DNA of 18,512 nt from JANQRV01 sp964533785. Lineage in GTDB: Bacteria; Bacteroidota; Bacteroidia; Chitinophagales; Saprospiraceae. The notes under the pieces are model-generated. The model did no database searches, was not told the DNA's origin, and saw only the letters and a list, made by a program, of their open reading frames with translations. Below, piece after piece: positions 8,178 to 16,622 of this stretch (positions within the stretch are counted from its first letter, which is position 1; every line of letters begins with the position of its first letter). The stretch spans positions 1-18,512 of the forward strand of contig CAZHNG010000104.1 in the NCBI GenBank assembly GCA_964533785.1, in the 5' to 3' direction. Both the position numbers and the translations under genes were made by a program.

Positions 8178-8717
8178 TTAAAAATTAAATATCAGGGATA
8201 AACCTTGCGGATTCATCTGGTCAGGATAAGCAGACGTACCAATGACCAGTTTTAATTTGCGGTCTTCGCTTTTTTTATTGAAATCATTAACAAAATCAAT
8301 GACGTCATTTTCACTAACATTGAACAGGTGATACAACAGCGCACCAACGCCGATCATGATGCCGCCCGCTACATAACCCGTAGCGTTATTGGAATTTTCC
8401 ACTTTATTTTCCCGGGTTGAAATTGCGGTTCCTACCATCAGGCTAACTCCTATCCCAGCACCAGTGTATCCCAGTATTTTTCCGCTATTACGTCTTTGTT
8501 TGAGCTGATTAAATCTTTCGCTCATTACGCTGTACATCGTATCTTGACTAGCTTGCAGCTGGTTCATGAGCGCGTCCAATCCTTTATAGTTTCTGGGAAA
8601 TATGCTTACGCCGTACTGAAAGCCAGGATCTTTAGCGACCTTTAAACTGTCGCTTTGCCCCTTACAGATCGTACAAATAAATATTTCACAGAATATGACC
8701 AGGACGATGTATTTCAT
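8178..8717 (-). CDS. Hypothetical exported protein with two hydrophobic segments
   Basis: Unrecognised 179-residue protein. A signal peptide or anchor occupies 1-20 (MKYIVLVIFCEIFICTICKG, then QSD). A charged linker follows, with a helical stretch MNQLQASQDTMYSVMSERFN (51-70). Two Gly-rich hydrophobic segments are at about 81-99 (GYTGAGIGVSLMVGTAI) and 112-132 (ATGYVAGGIMIGVGALLY). A basic segment and the tail GLSLIFNF end the protein. The double Gly-rich hairpin resembles small membrane proteins seen in many Bacteroidota genomes with no known role; the Phe-final tail might suggest outer-membrane association but there is no barrel. It converges on paaD (65 bp) and is followed upstream by 233 bp with no gene seen before the TANGO2 gene. 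Confidence 0.7.
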   Translation of the reverse strand: MKYIVLVIFCEIFICTICKGQSDSLKVAKDPGFQYGVSIFPRNYKGLDALMNQLQASQDTMYSVMSERFNQLKQRRNSGKILGYTGAGIGVSLMVGTAISTRENKVENSNNATGYVAGGIMIGVGALLYHLFNVSENDVIDFVNDFNKKSEDRKLKLVIGTSAYPDQMNPQGLSLIFNF

Positions 8718-8950
8718 TACCTTGCCTTTTTTGGTTAATTAAATCTACGGTTGAATAAGAGGGAAGTGACATAAAATCACGACATTTTGGTTTTTTAGCT
8801 GACTTCTTCCTTCTTTTTTAAAGGGAACTTAGAAGTATATATGAAAATGGTTCACTACAAGACTTTTGACGGACTGTTCTACACAAAATAAAACTACGGT
8901 CTATTAAAAATTGTATCTACTAGTTGTAAACTTAAGTATAATATCATTAA

Positions 8951-9685
8951 ATGTGTACGGTAACTTTTATTCCAACCGGAGAAAATGAATTCATTTTGAC
9001 TTCTAACCGAGACGAACAGCCGTCGAGATCCGCAAGGGAAATTGCCCGAACTACAATTGGGAGTCAACAACTTATTTTTCCCCGTGATTCCGGTGCCGGT
9101 GGTACCTGGATCGCTGTATCTTCCTACAATAAACTGGTTTGTTTGTTGAATGGCGCTTTCGAAAAACACGAGCGAAAGCCTCCCTATAAGCGCAGCCGGG
9201 GCTTAATGGTACTGGACTACTTCAGCTATATAAAATCAGCTACTTTTTTCGAAGAATACGATTTCAGAGGAATTGAACCCTTTACCATGATTATATACGA
9301 CGACGGAGTGCTATTAGAGGTCCGTTGGAATGAAAAAAAACTATACACGAAATTACTCCCTATTTCTCAAAGCTATATTTGGTCTTCTTCCACCCTCTAT
9401 GATCCGGCTGCCCAGGCTAAACGGCAAGCCTGGTTTGACCTTTGGAAAATACAAACTAAGGTTTTCGATCAAAGGGCCATCATAGATTTTCATACCAATG
9501 CGGGTGATGGAGATACCTGGAATGATGTTGTGATGAATAGGAACGGCCTCGTTCAAACGGTCAGTATGACCAGTATTTCCAAACATGAAGAGCAAATGAA
9601 GTTATGGTATCACGATTTTTTGAGTGGTAATAAAGCAAAGCATGAAGTGGAACTTGATCGACAATTGGAAACGAAGAATACTTAA
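8951..9685 (+). CDS. NRDE (TANGO2-like) family protein
   Basis: Member of the NRDE/TANGO2 family, 244 residues, with the hallmark MCTVTFIP start and LTSNRDEQPSR (NRDE at 19-22). Cys2 directly after Met is conserved in the family, which has an Ntn-hydrolase-like fold, so a processed N-terminal Cys nucleophile is possible. Further family features are PRDSGAGGTWIAVS and VCLLNGAFEKH. Eukaryotic TANGO2 homologues have been linked to haem and acyl-CoA handling; bacterial members are poorly understood. ATG 8951 fits the invariant MCTV start. The 3' end overlaps the next gene by 44 bp (from its likely ATG), implying translational coupling with the ATP-grasp protein. Confidence 0.9.
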   Translation: MCTVTFIPTGENEFILTSNRDEQPSRSAREIARTTIGSQQLIFPRDSGAGGTWIAVSSYNKLVCLLNGAFEKHERKPPYKRSRGLMVLDYFSYIKSATFFEEYDFRGIEPFTMIIYDDGVLLEVRWNEKKLYTKLLPISQSYIWSSSTLYDPAAQAKRQAWFDLWKIQTKVFDQRAIIDFHTNAGDGDTWNDVVMNRNGLVQTVSMTSISKHEEQMKLWYHDFLSGNKAKHEVELDRQLETKNT

Positions 9686-10733
9686 TACAACTTTTGCTAT
9701 TCGTTTGCTCAATTGGGAGTACTGGCCAACTCAAGTTTTTTATTATCCGTTGATTCCTCATTTCATATTTCTGGCTATACGGGCACGTACCCCATGCTTT
9801 TTCACGGCAGCGAACACCGGTATTGAAGGTGGGGGGATGGGATTCGAATCGAAATTTACTACCATTCAGAAGATACCACGGCGTTTTAGGCCCAGATCAA
9901 TAGTAGTGCGGTCCCATCATCCATTCCAGCAAATTCTCGATTTATTAGCGACAGAGGGTATTGGGTTTCCCTTGATCGCAAAGCCCGAAATTGGTTTCAG
10001 AGGAATGCTCGTAGAAAAAATAGCGGAACCAGAACAACTAAAAGACTATCTGAGGAAGTTTACGATACCGCTGATCTTACAGGAATTCCTGGATTACTCC
10101 GAAGAAGTAGGGGTTTTATATTACCGTTTTCCAAACCAGGAAAGCGGACAAATTAGTTCTCTAACCTTGAAGGAATTTTTGTACGTCACCGGAGACGGAC
10201 AAAGCTCTGTCCGGGAACTGATCGAAGCCAAACCAAGGGCAAAGCTGCAATTGGAACGGCTGAAAAAAAACCATTTTAACTTATTAGAAAAGATTCCCGG
10301 GAAGGGGAAACTCGTTAAACTGGGTGAAATTGGCAACCACTCGAAAGGTACCCGCTTTATTAACGGAAACCATTTGATCGATGATCAATTACTCCGGACG
10401 ATAGATCGAATTAGCCGGCAAATTCCGGGATTTAATTATGGCCGCTTTGATATTAAATGTAATAGCTTGACTGCTTTAAAAAAGGGAGAAGATTTTAAGA
10501 TTATTGAACTCAACGGTGTTTTTTCAGAACCCACTCATATATATGACCCCAACGGGCTCACTTACTTCGGTGCCGTTCAAACATTGGCCAGGCATTGGTC
10601 TATAGTCCAACAACTGGGAACGACGCAGCATCAATTAGGCGTTTCTTACTGGCCGGTGTTAAAAATGATCAGAGCCTTATGGCAATTCCGGAAATATGCA
10701 CTTGACGTCAAACGACAAAAAGAGGGCAGTTGA
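9642..10733 (+). CDS. ATP-grasp domain protein, ligase-like
   Basis: ATP-grasp fold protein of about 363 residues from ATG 9642; a GTG at 9624 in the same frame would add 6. The N-terminal portion has the Bacteroidota-family pattern NWEYWPTQVFYYPL and PCFFTAANTGIEGGGMGFES. The ATP-grasp core holds FPLIAKPEIGFRGMLVEKI (nucleotide-binding Lys and loop), LILQEFLDYSEEVGVLYY, and metal-binding RFDIK plus KIIELNGVFSEP (Asp, Glu and Asn). It resembles D-Ala-D-Ala ligase and cyanophycin/lipid-type ligases but substrate cannot be told. It overlaps the TANGO2-like gene, whose possible amidohydrolase fold could complement a carboxylate-amine ligase (inference). No signal peptide is seen; the FYYPLIPHFIFLAI segment is mildly hydrophobic. 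Confidence 0.85.
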   Translation: MKWNLIDNWKRRILNTTFAIRLLNWEYWPTQVFYYPLIPHFIFLAIRARTPCFFTAANTGIEGGGMGFESKFTTIQKIPRRFRPRSIVVRSHHPFQQILDLLATEGIGFPLIAKPEIGFRGMLVEKIAEPEQLKDYLRKFTIPLILQEFLDYSEEVGVLYYRFPNQESGQISSLTLKEFLYVTGDGQSSVRELIEAKPRAKLQLERLKKNHFNLLEKIPGKGKLVKLGEIGNHSKGTRFINGNHLIDDQLLRTIDRISRQIPGFNYGRFDIKCNSLTALKKGEDFKIIELNGVFSEPTHIYDPNGLTYFGAVQTLARHWSIVQQLGTTQHQLGVSYWPVLKMIRALWQFRKYALDVKRQKEGS

Positions 10734-11068
10734 TTAATTCTACTTTTTTATCCTAAAACAAACGGAGGTTCGAATAGGAACGTGGGATGAAATCATGATT
10801 TATACGTTCATGCAAACTTTTGCGCCACCTTTTAGCGGCCTAACCTTTTTGCTCACCAATTATTCGCCCCTGGCCTTCCCAAGCAAAGTCCTTAAATATC
10901 GAAGGAAGCACAAATAAGTTCAGGGAATCTCTAGTTCACGTAAAATAGCAAAAATACTCCATCCCCAAATAATCCATCCTCACCGTAAAATTTCCCCTTG
11001 CCGTAGTTTTTCCCTGGAAGTGTACCATGATTTACCGTAAGTTTGAAGTGTAATCATACTTGAAGCTT
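10734..11068. other. Intergenic region before the kinase operon
   Basis: No supported gene over 335 bases. A 40-codon ORF at 10795-10917 has no recognisable features and is not called. Three CCGTA words at 10983, 11001 and 11035, each followed by T-rich bases, stand just before the kinase start, with unequal spacing (18 and 34). They could be binding half-sites or chance. No rho-independent terminator is obvious after the ATP-grasp gene. Confidence 0.4.
11038..11045 (+). promoter_or_regulatory. Bacteroidota -7 box TAnnTTTG
   Basis: TAAGTTTG matches the Bacteroidota sigma-ABfr -7 consensus TAnnTTTG exactly and would place transcription start about 20 bases before ATG 11069. No clear TTG -33 box is seen at the expected distance, so the call is tentative. 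Confidence 0.35.
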
Positions 11069-12064
11069 ATGGATTTTAAATTCAGCAAGTCCGACTTATA
11101 CCTCATCCTTCTGTATTTCGCTTTTGCCATTCCGTTGAGCATGCTGGATTACGCCGCCTATGATGAAAAATGGAAATTATGGATGGAATCCCTGTATTAC
11201 GCTATCATACTCAGCCTATCAGCGTATGTTATTGTATTTGTACTATTTGCAAGGTTTATCCCCCGCAGACAATATCTCTTACTTTTTATAACGACGACAT
11301 CTTTTGTATTCCTAATGGGAATCATTGAAATAAACTTACAATGCCTGATCTATCAGTGCAATGATGATCCAATGAGTCTGTTGAGTATCTATTACGGATT
11401 TGCATCACACGTTGAAAATGTGGGACTACTAGCTGCCATATTACTGGGCAAAAAGGTTTACGAAACCCAACTGTATTACGCCAATATCGAAAAGGAGAAA
11501 AAGAGCAGCGAACTACGTTTTCTCAAAACTCAGATCGATCCCCATTTTCTATTCAACAACCTCAATACGGTAGATGCTTTGATCGACAAAGATCCCAAAG
11601 CAGCCAAAATCTACATCAATAAACTAGCAGAGCTATACCGGTATCTCATTACTAGCAAAGACTTTGAAGTAGTGCCGCTAGAAGAAGAGCTGACATTTGC
11701 CCAAAACTATATGTACCTCATTCAATCCAGGTATGGCAATGCCTATCAGTTTAAGATTGTAAATGAAAAAACAACGAAGGAAGAACTGCTGATCCCACCT
11801 GGATCTTTACAAACTTTATTGGAAAATATTGTAAAGCATAACCAAGGTAGCGAAAAAACACCCATCAAAAGCACGATCAGGATAAATGATGAAGGAATCA
11901 GTGTTTCTAATGATTTACGTGCCAAAAGCAACCAGGTGGATTCCACTGGGATCGGGCTTGAAAACCTGCGCGCCAGGTACGCTTTATTAACGGACGAAGT
12001 GCTGCAAATTCAATCGAATGGCAAATTCGAAGTAGCATTACCCTTAATCAAACAAGTCGACTAA
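11069..12064 (+). CDS. LytS/YpdA-type sensor histidine kinase
   Basis: Membrane sensor kinase of the His_kinase (PF06580) family, 331 residues from ATG 11069; a TTG at 11060 would add 3. Four predicted membrane helices lie at about 9-27, 42-62, 67-91 and 104-128, with no separate sensor domain. The phosphoacceptor box is FLKTQIDPHFLFNNLNTVDAL with His159 (H162 from the TTG). The ATP-binding domain has a variant N-box LLENIVKHN and G-box STGIGLENLRARY. It phosphorylates the LytTR regulator encoded 1 base downstream; this tight spacing supports one operon. The signal is unknown. Family members usually respond to envelope or small-molecule cues. Helix positions are read by eye. Confidence 0.93.
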   Translation: MDFKFSKSDLYLILLYFAFAIPLSMLDYAAYDEKWKLWMESLYYAIILSLSAYVIVFVLFARFIPRRQYLLLFITTTSFVFLMGIIEINLQCLIYQCNDDPMSLLSIYYGFASHVENVGLLAAILLGKKVYETQLYYANIEKEKKSSELRFLKTQIDPHFLFNNLNTVDALIDKDPKAAKIYINKLAELYRYLITSKDFEVVPLEEELTFAQNYMYLIQSRYGNAYQFKIVNEKTTKEELLIPPGSLQTLLENIVKHNQGSEKTPIKSTIRINDEGISVSNDLRAKSNQVDSTGIGLENLRARYALLTDEVLQIQSNGKFEVALPLIKQVD

Positions 12065-12065
12065 A

Positions 12066-12833
12066 ATGAAGATATTGATTTTGGAAGATGAGATACCGGC
12101 TTACGAAAAACTATACGGCTTTATTAGCGAAGAACTACCCAATAGCCAGCTAATTGGTTGGGCACGTTCCATTCAGGAAGCAAAGGTCTTGTTACAGCAG
12201 GCAGATAAACCAGATTTGATTTTTTCCGACATCGAGTTATTAGATGGTGTTTCTTTTGATGTTTTTGAGTCGATCCCAATTGATTGTCCAATCATCTTTT
12301 GCACCGGTTTCGATCAGTACGTGCTCCGGGCTTTTCAAACGAATGGTATTGCTTACTTGCTAAAACCTTATACCATCGAACATTTTAAAGAAGCTTACGA
12401 GAAGTACAAGGTATTATTCCAGAAAAATACCCCCCAAACCCTTGATGAAAAATTAATGACAGAGCTGAAGGAAATCCTACACCAGGATAAGAAAGCTTAT
12501 AAACAAAGGTTTACCATCAAGAAAAAGGATGGTATTAAATTGATCAACACCCGCGATATTGCCCGCTTTGATGCCAATGGGGATTTCTGTATGGCTATTG
12601 ATGCGAAAGGACAAAAGCACATTATCAATTATTCGCTGGGCAATATTGAAGAAAAAGTGGATCCCAGGAAATTCTTCAGGATTAACCGGAGCCAGATCAT
12701 TAATATCGATTTTATTGAAAAAATTGAATCCCATTTTAAAAATAAACTGGCGATTACCATGCGCCATTCGTCAGAAGTCGTTTTTACGAGTAGTAGCACT
12801 ACGCCGGGGTTTCGGAAGTGGATAGAGAGTTAG
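12066..12833 (+). CDS. LytTR-family response regulator
   Basis: Response regulator of 255 residues. The receiver domain (1-120) has acidic pair E7-D8, phosphoacceptor D55 in FSDIELLDG, T80 and K100 in YLLKPYT. A LytTR DNA-binding domain occupies about 150-255, with FTIKKKDGIKLINTRDIARFDANGDF and FFRINRSQIINIDFIEKIE typical of AlgR/AgrA/LytR-type regulators that bind direct repeats. It starts 1 base after the kinase stop and pairs with it. Its stop is followed 4 bases later by a strong hairpin. Targets are unknown; the adjacent outer-membrane receptor gene is the most likely neighbour target (inference). Confidence 0.95.
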   Translation: MKILILEDEIPAYEKLYGFISEELPNSQLIGWARSIQEAKVLLQQADKPDLIFSDIELLDGVSFDVFESIPIDCPIIFCTGFDQYVLRAFQTNGIAYLLKPYTIEHFKEAYEKYKVLFQKNTPQTLDEKLMTELKEILHQDKKAYKQRFTIKKKDGIKLINTRDIARFDANGDFCMAIDAKGQKHIINYSLGNIEEKVDPRKFFRINRSQIINIDFIEKIESHFKNKLAITMRHSSEVVFTSSSTTPGFRKWIES

Positions 12834-12837
12834 CGGA

Positions 12838-12875
12838 TAATTAAGGAGGCTACTTCGAAGTAGCCTCCTTAATTA
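12838..12875 (+). terminator. Perfect 38-base palindrome, hairpin terminator
   Basis: Nineteen-base arms with no spacer form a perfect palindrome that begins 4 bases after the regulator TAG. The core GGAGGCTACTTC pairs with its complement and is flanked by A/T-rich ends (AATTAA and TTAATT). Position and shape fit termination of the kinase-regulator operon; the T-run is short (TT AATT), so it may also be a symmetric protein-binding site. Confidence 0.7.
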
Positions 12876-13095
12876 CCCGGCAACAACAATTTTACACCTA
12901 AAATTTAAGACTACTTATAGGGGTAAAATACCAACTTCCTCATCCTAGTACAAAGAAGAACAATCATTACACCAATCAGAGATCTAATTCTATAAAGCTG
13001 TAATTAAGGGTGTTACGCACTTTCTGCCTTCAAGGCGGAGTAGCGGAGCTATGCCCGGATCTTACTAAAAAGACAAAAACTTTTAATAAGAAATC
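12876..13095. other. Leader of the receptor gene, no ORF
   Basis: No ORF is seen. An imperfect inverted repeat with 11-base arms (TTTTACACCTA at 12890-12900 and TAGGGGTAAAA at 12918-12928, one mismatch) might be an operator or RNA stem. A GC-richer stretch with small stems lies at about 13010-13060. No -7 box is convincing. Confidence 0.3.
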
Positions 13096-15486
13096 ATGAA
13101 ATCACTATTGACATCCCTGACTGTTATTGCATTTTTTACCATTTCTTTTGGTCAGTATACCGTTAGTGGTACGGTGAAAGATCCCGATAATCAAGCATTG
13201 GGTTTTGCGAATGTATTGCTGTATGCATTGCCAGACACCCAGATGGTCAAAGGAGAAACAACGGATTTTGAAGGTCAATTTGCCTTTACAGCAGTAAAAG
13301 AAGGCCAATACTTTGTAAAAGTAATGATGCTGGGTTATGCCGATTATCATTCGGAACCTATTTCACTGAATGCCGCTAACGGTCATACTGAACTTTTTTG
13401 CCCCATGGCGGAAGAAGCCACCATGCTTGAAACGGTAGAAGTAACCGCCAAAGTACCGGTACTGGAACAACGTGCCGACCGCATGGTGGTTAATGTTGCG
13501 GAAAGCCTGACCGCACTGAACGGAAGCTTGATGGATGTGCTGCGAAAAGTACCGGGGGTGATCATCTCCAACGGCCGCATGACCCTGGCCGGTCAATCCA
13601 ATCCAACCATCCTGATCAACGGGCGTACCACCCAATACATGGACATGCAGGCGCTTATGAAAGAAATGCCCAGCGATAATATCCAAAAAATTGAAGTCAT
13701 CCACCAACCGGGAGCGGAGTTTGATGCCGCCGGAACGGGTCCTATTATCAATATCGTTCTCAAACAAAATAAACTATTCGGCACCAACGGTAGCGTCCAG
13801 CTAGGGCTTGGCAAAGCCACTTTCTGGCGCTACAATGGCAGTTTTACGATCAATCATCGACAAGGCGGACTAAATCTTTACGGCGGAGCCGGCTACAGCC
13901 ACAATGCCTGGAATGAAACACTCATACTTGAAAGGGTCATCGGCGAGGACCGCTATTCGCAGATCAATCAGCAACCCTCCCTCCCCTACACCAAACGGGC
14001 GAATATCGGACTGGACTGGTACATCAACGACAAGCAAACGGTCGGTGTTTCCGCCAACGGTTTGATCAGCGATAATAACCGTACCTGGCGCAACAATACC
14101 CTCATTCGCTATGCCGATGACGTTCCCAATTCAGAAATCAACTCTAACAACCGCCTGGAAAGAGATTGGTCTTACTTCACTTCAACCGCGTATTATAGTT
14201 ACAAGTGGGATACCCTTGGCCAAAAGCTGGATTTCAACTTCGACTACGCCGCGTTTGATCGGGAATCGACCAGCTTTGTCCGAACGACTAATATCGGCGA
14301 AAATGTACTGGCCTTTGATGACATTCGTAACAGTCAGCCTGGAAATACGGGGATCTATGCACTCAAGCTAGATTACGTCAAGCCGTTTTCTAAAAATACG
14401 CAATTGAGTCTCGGCGCCAAATACAGCGTTGCCGACTTAGACAACAACCTGATCACTGAGTCTTTTACGGATAACAACTGGGTGATCAATACCGGTCTGA
14501 GCAATAACTTCCTGTTCGACGAAGATATCCTCGCCGGCTACGGTAAAATCACTACCCAAATTGGGGACTGGGAATTTACCGGTGGCCTGCGTTTCGAAGA
14601 AAGCAAATCCGAAGGATATTCCGTCACCCTGGATTCCACCATCAACCGGACGATATCGCGCTTTTTCCCCAGTGCCAGTCTCGCCCGGCCGGTCGGCGAA
14701 AAGCTGGGGATTGCTTTGGCATACAGTTACCGCATTGATCGACCGGGTTACAATGATCTGAATCCCTACGTTTTGTATTTAGATCCGTTCACGTTGCGAA
14801 AAGGTAATCCCCTGTTGCGTCCGGAAATGTCGCACAGCACAAAATTCAGTCTAACTTTCGACAAGCAACCTTTTTTCAATTTGGAATATATGCGAACCAA
14901 TAGTTCCATCGCTTTTGTTACCGAACAAGATGATGAATCGGGCGCTACCATCGCCACGGTTGTCAACCTGGATAAGTTTGAAAAATACGGTGGTAGTCTC
15001 TTTTTTCCATTGGACTTTGTCAAAGGGCTATCCGGCTACGGAGGGGTGATGGCCTATTACAACCAGTTTGATTCGGATTATTTGAACGACCGTTTCCAGG
15101 CTCAGCAGTGGAGCATTACCGCCTTCTTACAGGCCAACATCGACTTGCCTTTCGACATCAACGCCGAGATCAGTGGCTGGTACACCAACGGCGGCCTGGA
15201 TGGCATCATCAACTACGGATATATGTACGGCGTGAGCTTCGGTTTGGAGAAAAAATTCCTCGACGATAAACTCAGCGTTCAGTTCGGCATCGATGATCTG
15301 CTGTACCGTACCTTTGTCGGCGACATTAACTACGCCAATGTGATCGTCGATATCGATTCGCGTTGGGATACGCAGCTCGTCAATTTCCGGCTCAACTGGC
15401 GCTTCGGTAACCAGCATATGAAAAAGCGCGAAAAGAGAGGGAGCGGTGCTTCGGATGAGATTCAGCGGGCGCAGACGAATAATTAA
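13096..15486 (+). CDS. TonB-receptor-like outer-membrane beta-barrel protein
   Basis: Large outer-membrane protein of 796 residues in the Bacteroidota beta-barrel family 3 (OMP_b-brl_3) group. A signal peptide covers 1-19 (MKSLLTSLTVIAFFTISFG, then QY). A carboxypeptidase-regulatory-like beta-sandwich is at about 21-105 (VSGTVKDPDNQALGFANV). A plug-like domain spans about 115-225 (DVLRKVPGVII, ILINGR, KIEVIHQPGAEFDAAGTGPIINIVLKQ). The rest is a long barrel with the family signature YRIDRPGYNDLNPYVLYLDP and LRKGNPLLRPEMS. The end RLNWRFGN is followed by a basic, probably periplasmic tail. Such proteins take up or handle ligands at the surface; the ligand is unknown. By eye it is richer in G+C than its neighbours. 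It follows the LytS/LytTR operon by 262 bp and may be its target. Confidence 0.92.
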   Translation: MKSLLTSLTVIAFFTISFGQYTVSGTVKDPDNQALGFANVLLYALPDTQMVKGETTDFEGQFAFTAVKEGQYFVKVMMLGYADYHSEPISLNAANGHTELFCPMAEEATMLETVEVTAKVPVLEQRADRMVVNVAESLTALNGSLMDVLRKVPGVIISNGRMTLAGQSNPTILINGRTTQYMDMQALMKEMPSDNIQKIEVIHQPGAEFDAAGTGPIINIVLKQNKLFGTNGSVQLGLGKATFWRYNGSFTINHRQGGLNLYGGAGYSHNAWNETLILERVIGEDRYSQINQQPSLPYTKRANIGLDWYINDKQTVGVSANGLISDNNRTWRNNTLIRYADDVPNSEINSNNRLERDWSYFTSTAYYSYKWDTLGQKLDFNFDYAAFDRESTSFVRTTNIGENVLAFDDIRNSQPGNTGIYALKLDYVKPFSKNTQLSLGAKYSVADLDNNLITESFTDNNWVINTGLSNNFLFDEDILAGYGKITTQIGDWEFTGGLRFEESKSEGYSVTLDSTINRTISRFFPSASLARPVGEKLGIALAYSYRIDRPGYNDLNPYVLYLDPFTLRKGNPLLRPEMSHSTKFSLTFDKQPFFNLEYMRTNSSIAFVTEQDDESGATIATVVNLDKFEKYGGSLFFPLDFVKGLSGYGGVMAYYNQFDSDYLNDRFQAQQWSITAFLQANIDLPFDINAEISGWYTNGGLDGIINYGYMYGVSFGLEKKFLDDKLSVQFGIDDLLYRTFVGDINYANVIVDIDSRWDTQLVNFRLNWRFGNQHMKKREKRGSGASDEIQRAQTNN

Positions 15487-15587
15487 GGATAAAGCGAAAA
15501 CTGAGATGGAGGTTGAACTACTGAGTACCTAAAATGCGTTTTCACTGTAATGAATAATTGTTAATTTAGGGTAAAATACGGTGGATC

Positions 15588-16187
15588 ATGATTAAAAGTA
15601 TTCAGGAGCTCGACCTCAACAAAAAATATAGTTATGCTGACTATCTGACCTGGCAATTCAATGAATACGTTGAATTGATCAAGGGTAAGGTGTTTAAGAT
15701 GAGCCCGGCTCCAAGTAGAAAACACCAAAGCGTAGCCTGGAATTTAACCGTTCAAATTGGCAATTACTTTAAAGAAAAAGGTTGTCAGGCTTTTTTTGCA
15801 CCTTTTGATGTCAAATTGGTAGATCACCGAAAATCCACTCCCAATGAACAAATATTTACGGTTGTCCAGCCAGATGTATTTGTCGTTTGCGATGAATCCA
15901 AACTGAATGACCAGGGCTGTACCGGGGCTCCCGATTGGATCATTGAAATCATTTCTCCTTCCACCCGCAAAAGAGACCTGGAAACCAAATACGCACTTTA
16001 TGCAGAATCGGGTGTACGAGAATACTGGGTCATACAACCCAATGACGATACGGTTACGGTTTTCATTCTCGATGATTCCGGAGGACGGTATCAATTTAAG
16101 GGTTTATATCCTGCCGAAGCGGAAGTCTCGGTTCAAATTTTTCCTGATTTGACCGTGAATATGCGGGCGGTGTTTGGGATCGATTAG
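15588..16187 (+). CDS. Uma2 family (DUF820) PD-(D/E)XK nuclease-like protein
   Basis: Uma2/DUF820 family protein of 199 residues with a restriction-endonuclease-like fold. A leading SYADYLTW and ELIKGKVFKMSPAPSRKHQ (Glu29, His46) are family typical. The catalytic layout is VQPDVFVV (Asp96), IIEIISPSTRKRD (Glu120) and a downstream ETKYALY with Lys134, the usual migrated lysine. Then EYWVIQP and TVFILDDSGGRY close the fold. Uma2 genes are dispersed and multicopy in cyanobacteria and Bacteroidota; their biological role is unsettled. ATG 15588 is the first Met. It stands alone, with 101 bp after the receptor gene and a gene-poor stretch downstream. Confidence 0.92.
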   Translation: MIKSIQELDLNKKYSYADYLTWQFNEYVELIKGKVFKMSPAPSRKHQSVAWNLTVQIGNYFKEKGCQAFFAPFDVKLVDHRKSTPNEQIFTVVQPDVFVVCDESKLNDQGCTGAPDWIIEIISPSTRKRDLETKYALYAESGVREYWVIQPNDDTVTVFILDDSGGRYQFKGLYPAEAEVSVQIFPDLTVNMRAVFGID

Positions 16188-16327
16188 ACAAGTGGGTAAT
16201 GTTTTATGAATCGGTAGTTCAATAATTTTTTCGAAGTTTGAAAAATGGAGCGGCTATTTTGGATTGGGCTGGGTTGTTTTAGATAGCAGGGGGAGAATTT
16301 GGGTGGTAGCTTTGTAATACAGGCCAT

Positions 16328-16585
16328 TAATCCAAATCACAAATCATCAACTTAAAAAAGTTGTGTGCTTCTTGCCAAGGAGAAGATCTTAAAGGGGATA
16401 TCGCAGAAAGTTTACTAGATGGTTCCTGGCAATTTGAAGCCAGGAAAAATGACATTTTCAGGGTCATTAAGTTTGGACTTCCCCATCACTTATGGGTAAT
16501 AAATCTCCCTATTTATCATTTCGGGCACCGGGCAACTAGGAAAAGGAAGCATCATGCTTCCGGTAAATATAGCTGCTTGTCCTAA
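16328..16585 (+). pseudogene. Remnant of a c-type cytochrome domain
   Basis: A frame open from a TAA at 16328 encodes KLCASCQGEDLKGDI, then ESLLDGSWQFEARKNDIFRVIKFGLP, which matches the N-terminal half of cytochrome c domains linked to sugar/alcohol dehydrogenases (usual CASCHGxDLxG...LLDGxWxFG). The haem-binding histidine is Gln here, there is no start codon other than TTG at 16361, no signal peptide precedes it, and similarity fades after GLPHH with a short basic tail. I read it as a decayed fragment. An 8-base stem (16545-16552/16554-16561) lies near its end. The surrounding 16188-16622 holds nothing else. Confidence 0.55.
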
Positions 16586-16622
16586 AAACCTCTTCTCTCG
16601 TGAATGGTATTCATTGTTTAAA

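Noticed and set aside
10761..10785. GGTTCGAAT resembling a tRNA T-loop
   Set aside because: The flanking bases do not pair into a T-stem and no acceptor or anticodon arm can be built.
10795..10917. Forty-codon plus-strand ORF between the ATP-grasp and kinase genes
   Set aside because: No ribosome-binding context, no recognisable motif, and too short to separate from chance.
15588..16187. Uma2 gene as part of a defence system
   Set aside because: No other defence genes are near, and Uma2 proteins are usually solitary with no proven defence role.
16183..16193. attagacaagt at the Uma2 stop, similar to the SDR-upstream palindrome
   Set aside because: Only half of the palindrome is present and it includes the stop codon, so it is likely chance.
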